The notes under the pieces are model-generated. The model made no database searches, was not told the origin of the DNA, and worked only from the letters and a program-made list of their open reading frames with translations. DNA of 51,306 nucleotides, taken from Caldisphaera sp. (lineage in GTDB: Archaea > Thermoproteota > Thermoprotei_A > Sulfolobales > Acidilobaceae). The stretch is from the NCBI GenBank assembly GCA_002877855.1, contig PNIA01000012.1:1-51306 (forward strand). The letters are read 5' to 3'. Shown in pieces: positions 34,030-43,421 of the stretch; the stretch's first letter is position 1; every line of letters begins with the position of its first letter. Made by a program: the position numbers and the translations under genes.

Positions 34030-34806
34030 TTATTCTTTATTATAAATTTTATAGTCTTCGCCTTCTGTTAATATATCTTGGATTTTTCCATATAATTCCT
34101 TCAAACTCAATTCATCAAAAATGTTAACTGGTATTATATCACCAAAATAGCCGGATAAATACAAAGCCTTTGCAAGGCTAAGAGATAAATCTAGGGTCAT
34201 TCCATCAATATCTTTCGATTCCATTAACAAAGACTCTAAATAACCTTCTTCGTGAAGTCTTGGTATCACTTCGCTAATAACCTCCTTAATAAGTAAATCT
34301 GATTTGCTAATTATATTAATTTGAGGCTTTTTAAATCTTGTATTAACGGAGCTTGCTAGAGTTAAAATTGAAACTATGTTTGCTGGATTATCAAAAAATA
34401 TTGAATCCATTAAAAATACAACAACAGATTTTTCGTTATATATAATAGAGTTTAATACTAAAGGCCCACCAATTCTATATGCAAATAACTCAAGCTGGCC
34501 TGGGGTATCAATTATAGTAAAATCAGGTTTAAGCTTATCAATTTCATTTCTTATCTTATCAGCATAGTTTATTAAAGAATCTACAGCACTAATTAGAGAT
34601 CCATTAGGTCCTAAACCTTTATCTAAAAAATCTTCTATTTTAACATAATTCCTAACATCTACATCTGGGTCATAAGGTAGCTTATCTGCTGCAGGATCAA
34701 AGTTTACTAAAGCTATATTTGCATCAGAATCCTCCATAACTGTGCTTAATTCGGATGCTAATGTACTCTTTCCTGCTCCTGCTGTTCCAACTAATATGAT
34801 ATACAT
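34030..34806 (-). CDS. GPN-loop GTPase
   Basis: 258 aa. P-loop GTAGAGKST, NFDPAADKLPYDPDVDVRN, the diagnostic GPN triad in GLGPNGSLIS, TIDTPGQLELF (Walker B/switch II) and the guanine motif ISKSD. Archaeal homologues (Pyrococcus PAB0955) are homodimeric GTPases; eukaryotic relatives assemble RNA polymerase. GGTGG precedes ATG 34806, so the longer in-frame extension is not used. Immediately upstream is a GC-rich hairpin with a T-run (34816-34886). Confidence 0.92.
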   Translation of the reverse strand: MYIILVGTAGAGKSTLASELSTVMEDSDANIALVNFDPAADKLPYDPDVDVRNYVKIEDFLDKGLGPNGSLISAVDSLINYADKIRNEIDKLKPDFTIIDTPGQLELFAYRIGGPLVLNSIIYNEKSVVVFLMDSIFFDNPANIVSILTLASSVNTRFKKPQINIISKSDLLIKEVISEVIPRLHEEGYLESLLMESKDIDGMTLDLSLSLAKALYLSGYFGDIIPVNIFDELSLKELYGKIQDILTEGEDYKIYNKE

Positions 34807-34815
34807 TTTTCCACC

Positions 34816-34886
34816 ATAAAAAGGGGTCTCCTGCGTACACATGACTCCGTGACGCGGGGCTATTTCGCGCAGGCAACTGACCCCTT
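34816..34886 (-). ncRNA. Candidate structured small RNA or leader hairpin before the GPN GTPase
   Basis: A GC-rich island in AT-rich DNA. Leftward, outer helix GGGGTC pairs with GACCCC and inner helix CCTGCG with CGCAGG. The centre contains a possible CGCG/CGCG hairpin and the ACGGAGTCATG segment. TTTTT (34818-34822) follows the closing strand and TATA-like boxes (34901-34909 or 34911-34920) lie 22-30 bp before the 5' end. It is tRNA-sized but lacks the T-arm GTTC, so it is not a normal tRNA. It may be an independent RNA or the 5' leader of the GTPase. No known class recognised. Confidence 0.55.
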
Positions 34887-35060
34887 TGTTTCTTATATTA
34901 TTTTTAAAGCCTATAAAGCTGACCTAATTTCTTAGAAGGGATTAAGATTATTTGTTAGCTGAATAACATTTTTCATTTAAAATTGCAAGTAAAAATTAAC
35001 TTAATGGTATGATTTTACAAAACATTGTAAAAATTGATCCAACAGATTAAGATAAAAGAA

Positions 35061-36254
35061 TTATTTATTGTTATAAACAACTTTTAAATAATGTAATATG
35101 TTTGATATTGGTATCTCTACAGGGCATGCAACATCACACCTCATGCAACCCAAACAAAGCTGTGATAACTCCGCGCCCTTTTCAATCCCTTCAGTTATAG
35201 CTGTCCAAACAACACCCATAGGTCCTCCATAAACACTTCCTCCCCAAGTGTTTGCTACTTGATCCCATACTGGGCAAACAAACTGGCAATAACCGCATCT
35301 AATGCATCTCAATTGCTCTTTTAAGAATTCATTTTTACTGGCACTTTTTCTTCCATTATCCAACAATATTAAATGCATCTCTATAGGACCATGCGCTCCA
35401 TAAACCCTTCTATGGCCTATATCTCCTGTTGAACTTGGACCGGATACCACGCTAACATATGTTGGAGGATATAAGCCTGCAAATGATGATTGAACAATTA
35501 TTAACTTAAATGCATCTAAAATTGTGGGTACAATCTTTTCAACGCCAGCTATTACTATATGAATTGGAGGAAAGGTTGTAACCAATCTAATATTACCCTC
35601 ATTTTCTATTAGGAAAATGGATCCTGTATCAGCAGATATAGCATTTGCACCGCTAATTCCTATCTCTGCATTTACAAATTTCTCTCTTAGAAAAGGTCTT
35701 ATTTTTGCCACAATTTGTTGTGGCGTCTCATTACCATTTAATTCTATATGTAGCTTATTTTTAAGTAAATCCATTACTTCCTCAACAGTCATGTGTATAG
35801 CGGGAGCAGTGGCATGCATAGGCTTTCCATTTTCCAATTGTATTAACAACTGTCCTATATCAGTCTCCCACACTTCTTTATTTAAAGATTCAAGATGATT
35901 CCTCAAACCTATCTCTTCCGCAACCATACTTTTTGATAATATTATTTTATTTTTATTTCCTATAATTTTATCTATTATGGAAATGGCTTCATCTTTATCT
36001 TCCGCATAATGCGGTATTCCATTTATAGACTTTAAAGAATTCATAGCTTTTTCTATGTAATAATCCAGATTAGATACTACCTCCTTCTTTACTTTCTCCA
36101 CTTCTCTACTTAATGAAACTATGTCACTGTGAGAACTCAAAAAATCTATTACCCTGCTCTCAGCATTTGGTATGCTTGACGATAATGCCTTCTGAAATTC
36201 TTTGTTATCTAATACTTCAGTAATATCAACTATAACTTTTTCCAGATAATCCAT
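35061..36254 (-). CDS. LutB/YkgF-type iron-sulfur protein
   Basis: 397 aa. The LUD-type domain includes GISGANAISADTGSIFLIEN and VIAGVEKIVPT. Two [4Fe-4S] motifs near the C-terminus are CIRCGYCQFVCPVWD and CLGCMRCDVACPVEI. In bacteria LutABC oxidise L-lactate; here the upstream CCG protein would be the LutA-like partner and no LutC is seen. ATG 36254 follows GGTGA inside the upstream gene's end. The electron acceptor and substrate are unproven. Confidence 0.85.
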   Translation of the reverse strand: MDYLEKVIVDITEVLDNKEFQKALSSSIPNAESRVIDFLSSHSDIVSLSREVEKVKKEVVSNLDYYIEKAMNSLKSINGIPHYAEDKDEAISIIDKIIGNKNKIILSKSMVAEEIGLRNHLESLNKEVWETDIGQLLIQLENGKPMHATAPAIHMTVEEVMDLLKNKLHIELNGNETPQQIVAKIRPFLREKFVNAEIGISGANAISADTGSIFLIENEGNIRLVTTFPPIHIVIAGVEKIVPTILDAFKLIIVQSSFAGLYPPTYVSVVSGPSSTGDIGHRRVYGAHGPIEMHLILLDNGRKSASKNEFLKEQLRCIRCGYCQFVCPVWDQVANTWGGSVYGGPMGVVWTAITEGIEKGAELSQLCLGCMRCDVACPVEIPISNILHYLKVVYNNK

Positions 36255-36255
36255 T

Positions 36256-37209
36256 TTAATCACCAACTAATAAGTTGGATATATCAATAACTTCTGCATT
36301 ATTATCACTAGCTTGGTTATATAAATTTATATAACATATAGGACACATAGTTACTATTTTTCTTGATTTTTCTACTAATTCAATTACTCTATCCCTTGCT
36401 ATTGCATCAGATAAAGATGGCGCTATCGACTCTATAGGCCCTCCGCAACAAAAGGTAAATTTTTTATTTCTTCTAACCTCATTAATTTGATATCCAGCCT
36501 TCTCTAATAGCCTTCTTGGTTTTTCTACTATTGATAGATTCCTTGCATATATGCAAGAATCATGAACAGTTATAACACCTTTGTTATAATTTTTATTTTC
36601 TATAGAGCTATCATCAATTAACTCTAAATAACTTACAACATCTAGAGAAAAATTATCAATATACCTTGGATAAATATTTTTAAGCAAATTTGTTGTATGC
36701 GGGTCCACAGTTACAACCTTCCTTGCATTACTTTCTTTTATGATCGAATAAACTTTTCTTGCGTGCTCTATAAACTCATTTTGAATTCCCATATCATATA
36801 GCAATGCACCACTGTAAATATCATTTTCATATAGATAAGAAAAGCTAATCTTATTTTTCATCAAAATACTCGCAATTGATTTTAAAACATTACTTGACCA
36901 ATTTATTAATTTTTCATCAGGCTTAGGTAAAATTTTAAATATAAAATCAGTTTTCACTAGGTTCTTTGCAATGCTTAAAGCCATATAACCCCCCTCATCG
37001 CTTTTTTCAATAGCCTTTAAATAGAAAGACAATGATCTTATATATGGAACCAACTGATATAATGCGCCAGTATATAAAACTGTTTCACCCTTTTTATTAA
37101 AATTATAATCCTTTGCCCATCGATAAGAAAAATCATATGGAACTGGAACCGGATAGCCTGTTCTTAAAGTTAGATCCGCCATAAACCTCATTAATTCTTT
37201 TATTTTCAA
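36256..37209 (-). CDS. CCG-domain (LutA/HdrB/GlpC-like) redox protein
   Basis: 317 aa. The C-terminal Cys-rich CCG repeat is VHDSCIYARNLS...KFTFCCGGPIES and MCPICYINLYNQA; the N-terminal copy is degenerate. CCG domains bind unusual Fe-S clusters in HdrB, LutA, GlpC and SdhE. Its stop directly precedes the LutB-like start, so the pair is cotranscribed. TTG 37209 would be leaderless, about 23 bp from a TATA-like GCTTATAAG; ATG 37191 is an alternative. Confidence 0.8.
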   Translation of the reverse strand: MKIKELMRFMADLTLRTGYPVPVPYDFSYRWAKDYNFNKKGETVLYTGALYQLVPYIRSLSFYLKAIEKSDEGGYMALSIAKNLVKTDFIFKILPKPDEKLINWSSNVLKSIASILMKNKISFSYLYENDIYSGALLYDMGIQNEFIEHARKVYSIIKESNARKVVTVDPHTTNLLKNIYPRYIDNFSLDVVSYLELIDDSSIENKNYNKGVITVHDSCIYARNLSIVEKPRRLLEKAGYQINEVRRNKKFTFCCGGPIESIAPSLSDAIARDRVIELVEKSRKIVTMCPICYINLYNQASDNNAEVIDISNLLVGD

Positions 37210-37266
37210 ACTTTATCCTATTAGGAATCTTATAAGCAGAAGATTTTAGACTTTTATATTAAAATA

Positions 37267-37965
37267 TTATTTTTCTTTCAATATCCAATATCTAGAGTCT
37301 TCATCATAGTAAACCATTCCTTTTCTTGATAAAATGCTAAAAAGCTTTGCTCCATTTTCTCCAAAGCTAGATCCCAAAATATCTTCTACCTCTCTAGAAT
37401 CCTTAACTCCTATAGTTTCAAGCTTTTCCTTAAACCTATTCCAATAATCTTTATCTAAAGCTATTTTTTCATTATCTAAAGTTAATACAATAGCACCGCT
37501 GCTTTCAAGTTTTTTAAAGTATGCATCTGGATTTCTTAACCATTGAACTGAATCTGAAAATATTACACCTTGGTCTTTTAATACATCCATAGCCGTCTTC
37601 TTTTTCTGTTGCTTTACCTCTTTTTCTTCCTGAACCCCTTCTTTTTCTTCTTTACCTTCAATTCTTTCTTCTAGATCGGCAATTCTGGACGAAAGCTCAT
37701 CTATTTTTTGAGTAAAAGGATTTAAAAGATCCTGTACAACTCTTTCAATTCTTTTTGTTATATTATCTATTAATTCCTTATTTATCTGATTTTCTTCTAA
37801 GTTACCTTTTTCTGCAGATAAAATAATTATTTCTCTGATATAATCGTTTGGCAAAGAATACCCCTTTGATTTAGCAATCTTTGATAATATCTTATAGTCC
37901 TCCTCCGGAATTTCTATCTTAATGACAACATTTTTCTTTGAATTAATTTCCAAGCTCCCCACCAT
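37267..37965 (-). CDS. Coiled-coil protein with ribbon-helix-helix-like N-terminus
   Basis: 232 aa. Residues 12-55 (VVIKIEIPEEDYKILSKIA, YIREIII) look like a ribbon-helix-helix DNA-binding unit. Residues about 65-125 are a highly charged coiled coil (IDELSSRIADLEERIEGKEE). The C-terminal ~100 residues form a mixed domain (GVIFSDSVQWLRNPDAYFKK, FSILSRKGMVYYDED). No named family recognised; a chromatin or regulatory role is inference. Alternative TTG 37953 has GGTGGGG before it. Confidence 0.65.
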   Translation of the reverse strand: MVGSLEINSKKNVVIKIEIPEEDYKILSKIAKSKGYSLPNDYIREIIILSAEKGNLEENQINKELIDNITKRIERVVQDLLNPFTQKIDELSSRIADLEERIEGKEEKEGVQEEKEVKQQKKKTAMDVLKDQGVIFSDSVQWLRNPDAYFKKLESSGAIVLTLDNEKIALDKDYWNRFKEKLETIGVKDSREVEDILGSSFGENGAKLFSILSRKGMVYYDEDSRYWILKEK

Positions 37966-38088
37966 TTTATTATTTAAAATACAAAGTTAATAAAATGATT
38001 AGGTTTAATAAAGATAAAATCAAATTTATCATAAAAATTATTAAATTTTTATTTTACTTTTTACTTAAAAATAAATTTATTTTTAGGG

Positions 38089-38982
38089 TTAACCTATTAA
38101 AGCCCGTATTCCAAACACTTTTCCTATCAAGTCCCCGAAGAAGAAGCCGGCTATTGCAGTTAAGAATAGCATCAACAGACTTTCTATTATTTCCTTTGAA
38201 AACCTTTGAGCATGAATTATTGAGCTATAATAAGTAAATCCACTAATCATAATAGTTGCCAAAAATAATGAAATGACAAATGCCTCTATTATATTTCTTA
38301 GCAGCAAATAAGGCAATGCCAATATCAAAACTGTCAACAAATAGCTAAATCCTGTCACAGTCGCTCCTGTAGAAGCCCTTACAGTTTTTTCCTGTTTAGC
38401 CTGCAGGTATGCAGCTCCTGCCATTGAGAGTGCAGCAGAAAATCCAACAACAAGTCCAGCAATACCAGCTATTATTGTCTTGTCCGTTGCTCCTAAGAAA
38501 CCTGCATGAACACCTGATACCTCAACTATTGCATCTGCAAGACCTAAAGCAACATAACTTAAATACTTAACTCTTATATCTTTTATATCACAAATTATTT
38601 GTCTTTCATGATTTTCTTCATCCTCTATTATCTTTTTTAATATTTTCTTCTTTTCTTCATTATCCAGCTTATCTAAAAAATTCTTATATTCCTCTATGGT
38701 TGCTGATTCGTTGTTTTCTAGCACCTGCAAGGTAAATACAGGACCAAATAATCTATATAAAATTTTAAAGAAAAAGCCAGGTTTTATATCTGGCTTACAC
38801 TCTTGTTTAACTATACTTTTCCAAAATTCGTAATGCTCTTTTTCTTGATTTGCCAGCTTCTCTAAATGATCTTTTATCTGGTTATCTTTAGAGGTTTCTG
38901 ATAATGTCTTATATAATACATATGTATTTATTTCATCCTTACAATAAAGCTTGGCTTTTTTTAAATCCTCTTCGCTTATCAT
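38089..38982 (-). CDS. Rubrerythrin-VIT1 fusion (membrane iron protein)
   Basis: 297 aa. Residues 1-~130 are ferritin-like with diiron ligands (KDEINTYVLY, NQEKEHYEFW, EDEENHERQ). The C-terminal membrane part has five helices of the VIT1/CCC1 family (GLADAIVEVSGVHAGFLGAT, GLVVGFSAALSMAGAAYLQA). Such MbfA-type fusions export iron/manganese using a ferritin-like sensor/oxidase. GGGTGA precedes ATG 38982, which overlaps the end of the upstream peptidase gene, so they are cotranscribed. Confidence 0.88.
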   Translation of the reverse strand: MISEEDLKKAKLYCKDEINTYVLYKTLSETSKDNQIKDHLEKLANQEKEHYEFWKSIVKQECKPDIKPGFFFKILYRLFGPVFTLQVLENNESATIEEYKNFLDKLDNEEKKKILKKIIEDEENHERQIICDIKDIRVKYLSYVALGLADAIVEVSGVHAGFLGATDKTIIAGIAGLVVGFSAALSMAGAAYLQAKQEKTVRASTGATVTGFSYLLTVLILALPYLLLRNIIEAFVISLFLATIMISGFTYYSSIIHAQRFSKEIIESLLMLFLTAIAGFFFGDLIGKVFGIRALIG

Positions 38983-38986
38983 CTTT

Positions 38987-40912
38987 TCACCCAATGTGTT
39001 TTTTAATCCAATCAGTCATTATCTCCAAATACTTTAACCTAGTCTTTGGTTTACCTGTTCTTGTTAAATCATGATTTTCTCCTGGAAATAGGGCTAGCTT
39101 AGTCTCAATACCTAAATTCTTTAGAGAAGTGAAAAACTGCAATGCCTGCTCATATGGACATCTATAATCATCTAGCGCATGCATGATAAGAAGAGGAGTT
39201 GTTACTTTATCTGAATAAAATAGAGGACTCTTTTCCTTAAATTTATCAAAATCTTCCCATGGATTCTTTACTCCTAATTGATCTGCTGTAAAATACCATC
39301 CTATATCGCTTGATCCATAAAAACTAAACCAATTACTGCAGCTTCTTTCTGTTATTGCAGCCTTAAATCTATTTGTTTTAGTAACAATCCAATTAGTCAT
39401 GAATCCTCCATAGCTACCTCCAGCAACAACTCCTTTATCTGGATCCAGATTTTTATTTTCTTTCAACGCATCATCGGTAATACGCATTAAATCAGAAAAA
39501 TCTATTGTGCCATATTTGCCCCTTATGTCTGCAAATTCTTCACTATAAGAATCACTACCATGAGGATTTCCATAAATAATAGCATATCCTTGAGATGCTA
39601 AATAGTGAAAAACAAAATTAAATGAATATCCATAAAATGTCTTTGGCCCTCCATGTATATATAATATCCAAGGATTCTTTTCCTTAACTTCTTTTGGCAT
39701 TAATACCCAATAATCTAATTCAGAACCATCCTCAGACCTTGCTTTGAAATGCTTAGCTTTATTCAACTTCTTCTCATATAAAAAATTATCATTAAAGTTT
39801 GTTATCTTCTTTTCAGATATACCATCAAAATAAAATATTTCTTTTGGCTCATTATCAGACATCTTTGCATAACTAAATATTAAACCGCTGTTCGATATAG
39901 AAAACTCATCTATTGTATATTCATCTGGCTTCAATATCCCTTTTAAGTTACTCTTCTCATTTGCAGCATATAAATGCACGTTTCCCTGATCGCTCAGCAA
40001 AAAGTAAACATATCCATTCAAGGTCCAATAGAAATTTTCGTTACAAGAAGGACCTCTTACATCACTATTAATTGAATTTTCTATATTTCTATTTATACCG
40101 GGCCAGATCTGTTTAATTTCATTATTTTTTAAATCCATAAAATAGAGCTTTGTATGTGTGGCATATCCCCTTTCCATCTTGTTCCCTAAAAATGCGATTT
40201 TTTCATCCCTTGGACTCCATATTATTTTAGATATAGAATAATCCTTTAGTACACTTATATCTTCGCTTGTCTTTAAATTTACTATTCTTATCTCATTCAA
40301 ATAGGGCTTTAATTCATTATAAGAATTTACATAAGCTATTCTATTTCCATCTGAAGAAAAATCAAACGATGATACTCCATATTTGCTGTAAGTTAATTGA
40401 GATACTTCACCATCTGGATAAGAAACTACAAATAAATTATAAGGTCTATCAAATATATAACCTTCTCCATTAAAATATGGTGGGATATTGTCTATTACTA
40501 ACGCCTCCCTTTTATTATATTCTATCCAATCATTGCTTATTGACCTAGATAAATAAGCAATTTTTCTATTGTCTTTTGACCACTTTATGTTTATTATTCC
40601 TTGATTAGATTTAGATAGTTCAAACTCTTCACCACCAAGCTTCAAAACATTTAATGAAGATGATTTATTTCTAATCCTAACAAATGAAACAATTTCATCA
40701 TCGCTAGACCATGATGGGCAAATGTCTTTAATACCTTTAGTTAAAGGGTAAAAGAAATTGTTTTCATATATCCAAATATTGCTTTTTAAAATATTTTTAC
40801 TTAGATCGTATTTTGATAATACAAACAATACCTTTAAACCGTTATGGGAAATCTTGGGATCAGATAAAAGAGAGATTTTAGATAAATCTTCAATTTTTAA
40901 CCTTTCATTCAA
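38987..40912 (-). CDS. S9-family serine peptidase (acylaminoacyl-peptidase-like)
   Basis: 641 aa. An N-terminal seven-bladed beta-propeller (repeated IxWSxDxxKIAYLS units, about 20-390) precedes an alpha/beta-hydrolase domain. The catalytic Ser is in GGSYGGFMTN, Asp in HALDDYRCP and His in GENHDLTR; the oxyanion region is YIHGGPKTFYGY. It cleaves short peptides or acylated N-termini in the cytosol; no signal peptide is present. The start is TTG 40912 after GGGGGGA. Operon with the rubrerythrin-VIT gene. Confidence 0.92.
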   Translation of the reverse strand: MNERLKIEDLSKISLLSDPKISHNGLKVLFVLSKYDLSKNILKSNIWIYENNFFYPLTKGIKDICPSWSSDDEIVSFVRIRNKSSSLNVLKLGGEEFELSKSNQGIINIKWSKDNRKIAYLSRSISNDWIEYNKREALVIDNIPPYFNGEGYIFDRPYNLFVVSYPDGEVSQLTYSKYGVSSFDFSSDGNRIAYVNSYNELKPYLNEIRIVNLKTSEDISVLKDYSISKIIWSPRDEKIAFLGNKMERGYATHTKLYFMDLKNNEIKQIWPGINRNIENSINSDVRGPSCNENFYWTLNGYVYFLLSDQGNVHLYAANEKSNLKGILKPDEYTIDEFSISNSGLIFSYAKMSDNEPKEIFYFDGISEKKITNFNDNFLYEKKLNKAKHFKARSEDGSELDYWVLMPKEVKEKNPWILYIHGGPKTFYGYSFNFVFHYLASQGYAIIYGNPHGSDSYSEEFADIRGKYGTIDFSDLMRITDDALKENKNLDPDKGVVAGGSYGGFMTNWIVTKTNRFKAAITERSCSNWFSFYGSSDIGWYFTADQLGVKNPWEDFDKFKEKSPLFYSDKVTTPLLIMHALDDYRCPYEQALQFFTSLKNLGIETKLALFPGENHDLTRTGKPKTRLKYLEIMTDWIKKHIG

Positions 40913-40983
40913 AATTATTCCCCCCTCTTTTCTATTATGTGAAAATAAAGAATTTAATCTTTGTTATTTATAACATAAAAATT

Positions 40984-43311
40984 TTAAATTCTAGAGATTT
41001 TAGAATAAACGCTTAATAGCTCTAGACCAGATTTAACTCCGGGATCGCTTGCCAAAGGACTATTAGCAAAGAATTCTTCTACTTCTTTTTCTTTATTAAT
41101 TCCAATTATTGGTATTACGCCCATTAAATTCCTGCCAAAAATAGCTGTTCCCTCAAAAGCCTTATTTAGCAAATTAAAGCCTTTTGATTTAAACCAGTTC
41201 CATAAGACATCTCTTGCATTTTCATTTGATGCAGCTAACAACAAAATTATCAAATCTTGCGACTTTACATTACTTTCTCCCCATTCTAGTGCTTTTCTAA
41301 CAATTGATGGATCAGACATAAACATCATAGATCTCAAGAACTTCAACCTCTCGGAATCAAGCTTTTCAGTTAAATATTTCTTGCTTAGTGTTTCAAAATC
41401 ATTTGTGGTAATAGCATAGGCAGTATAGACTGCTTCTCTCATTTCTGGCTCAATTTCCTTATTAAACATAGCAGATAGCTCTTGGGCAAATTTCTTATCT
41501 AAAATTGAAAGCCTTCTTGCTATTATGCCTCTTAAATATTTTGAGTTGGGATCATCTTTATTATTTTGTAATGCGAATTGATCTCTGTGATAGCTTGTAG
41601 CTAAATCTCCAAATAATTTTTTGTTTATCAGGCTCAGCATAAATAATTGGGAAGATATCTCGTTAGCAGGTAAATAGGCAGTTTCTTTTAAATACATATT
41701 GATTATTTCTAGATATTCATTTTTGTTGCTCAAGCCTGATAACAAGAAATTATAATAATCATTGATTAATCCCCATTTTTCTTTAGAGTTCATATCCTCT
41801 ATTAAACCCTTATCTAATTTATAGTAAACCCTATAAAATCCTGTTCTATCCAAATTAACTTTTATTGATTTTAATTTGCTTGTATTTATACTAATAGACT
41901 TTTCATTCATAACGATATCATGCCTAACTCCATTTATATTCATAGCTATTGGTATCATATATGTTAAATTATCTAGTTTCTTGCTTAAAGTAAACCTGTT
42001 CTGCTCTAAAATTATTTTATCACCCTCTACACTTACTTTTACATATGGATAACCAGGTTGCATTATCCAACTATCCATTATTGATCTTACTTGATAAGAA
42101 GTAGTTGTTTGCAATGCATCCCATAAATCATTTGCCTTTGCATTAACATATTTAAAATGGTTTAAATAATTGTTTAATCCTTTTCTAAAAGATTCTCCCA
42201 AGAAGAATTCAATCATCCTTAAAATGCTAGCTCCTTTCCCATAGCTTATATCATCAAATATTCCTTCTATCTCATCTGGACTATTAACTTCAACATGTAT
42301 TGGGTGTGTTGTAGACAAAGAGTCTCTAACCATAGCTCCGCTTGTTTCCCCCATTAGGAAATCATCCCATAATTTCCATGAAGGCATAAAAGAATCAACA
42401 GCTTTATAACTCATAAATGTAGCAAAGCTTTCATTCAACCAAAGATCGTCCCACCACTTCATTGTTACAAGATCTCCAAACCATTGATGGGCTATTTCAT
42501 GAGCAACTACTTCTCCTACCCTCTTTAATTGGCCGAGATCTGAATCCTTTGGAGCAAGCAATGCAGATTCCCTAAATGTTATTGCCCCCCAATTTTCCAT
42601 AGCGCCAAAAGCAAATTCTGGTACAGCTATTAAGTGCATTTTAGGTAACATGTATGGAAATTCAAAATATCTTTCATAAAATTCTATTGATTTTTCAGCA
42701 ACCCATGCTGCAAATTCTCCATTAATCGACTTTCCTGAAACTGTAGCTACAATAATTTTTCCTTTGCTTAATTCCTCCCACTTTCCTATACCCAAATATA
42801 ATAAATATGTAGACATCTTTGGCGTTTCATAAAATGTAACTATTTTTTTGTTATTACCTTCTACATCTATTCTTTCTATGGGCATGTTAGATATTACATG
42901 AAAATCCTTTGGAATTCTAACTTTAATTTTAAAATTTGCCTTATAACTTGGTTTATCAACACATGGAAACATCTTTCTTGCATGAACAGATTCGAACTGT
43001 GTTGATATTACATAATCATTATCATACTTTGCTTTATATATACCAACAAGCCTTTCTATGGCTTCTCCTTCAAATCCTATTTCTAATACTCCATTAAATG
43101 ACCCAGTCTTTATTATAATCTCATTTTCAGTTTTTTTAAATTCTATATCATTTCCATTCGCTTTAACATAATCAATTTTTAATCCAACAGCATCTAAAAC
43201 TACCTGACTGTCTGCGCTTAATTCAATTTTTTCCACTCCTCTGTATTTTGTTCCATCAAAATCCATAAACATATCATATCTTTTTATTTCAAATCCCTGT
43301 AAGTAACTCAT
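40984..43311 (-). CDS. M1-family zinc aminopeptidase (tricorn-factor F2/F3-like)
   Basis: 775 aa. Substrate motif GAMENWGAI, zinc site HEIAHQWFGDLV...NESFATF, N-terminal beta domain (SVHARKMFPCVDKPSYKANF) and a C-terminal helical domain. It trims N-terminal residues from peptides. ATG 43311 (MSYLQGFEIKRY) follows GGGGGAGG, an unusually strong site; a longer in-frame extension to 43389 crosses the promoter and is unlikely. Convergent oligopeptide-degrading neighbour: the S9 peptidase. Confidence 0.94.
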   Translation of the reverse strand: MSYLQGFEIKRYDMFMDFDGTKYRGVEKIELSADSQVVLDAVGLKIDYVKANGNDIEFKKTENEIIIKTGSFNGVLEIGFEGEAIERLVGIYKAKYDNDYVISTQFESVHARKMFPCVDKPSYKANFKIKVRIPKDFHVISNMPIERIDVEGNNKKIVTFYETPKMSTYLLYLGIGKWEELSKGKIIVATVSGKSINGEFAAWVAEKSIEFYERYFEFPYMLPKMHLIAVPEFAFGAMENWGAITFRESALLAPKDSDLGQLKRVGEVVAHEIAHQWFGDLVTMKWWDDLWLNESFATFMSYKAVDSFMPSWKLWDDFLMGETSGAMVRDSLSTTHPIHVEVNSPDEIEGIFDDISYGKGASILRMIEFFLGESFRKGLNNYLNHFKYVNAKANDLWDALQTTTSYQVRSIMDSWIMQPGYPYVKVSVEGDKIILEQNRFTLSKKLDNLTYMIPIAMNINGVRHDIVMNEKSISINTSKLKSIKVNLDRTGFYRVYYKLDKGLIEDMNSKEKWGLINDYYNFLLSGLSNKNEYLEIINMYLKETAYLPANEISSQLFMLSLINKKLFGDLATSYHRDQFALQNNKDDPNSKYLRGIIARRLSILDKKFAQELSAMFNKEIEPEMREAVYTAYAITTNDFETLSKKYLTEKLDSERLKFLRSMMFMSDPSIVRKALEWGESNVKSQDLIILLLAASNENARDVLWNWFKSKGFNLLNKAFEGTAIFGRNLMGVIPIIGINKEKEVEEFFANSPLASDPGVKSGLELLSVYSKISRI

Positions 43312-43421
43312 TTTCCTCCCCCCTTTAAATATTGTAGAAGATGGGAATTTAAAAATGAAATATAAATATTTAGAGAAAAATATAAACACCCCTAATTTTA
43401 ATAAATATAAAGGGTGAGGAT

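Noticed and set aside
34807..34842. N-terminal extension of the GPN GTPase
   Set aside because: It reads through the T-run and the hairpin; the P-loop normally starts a few residues after Met, and GGTGG precedes ATG 34806.
34816..34886. tRNA gene
   Set aside because: Length and end helix fit, but there is no GTTC T-arm, no A-box-like D-arm and no clear anticodon stem on either strand.
43312..43389. 26-residue N-terminal extension of the M1 aminopeptidase
   Set aside because: It spans the promoter region and the GGGGGAGG ribosome site directly before ATG 43311.
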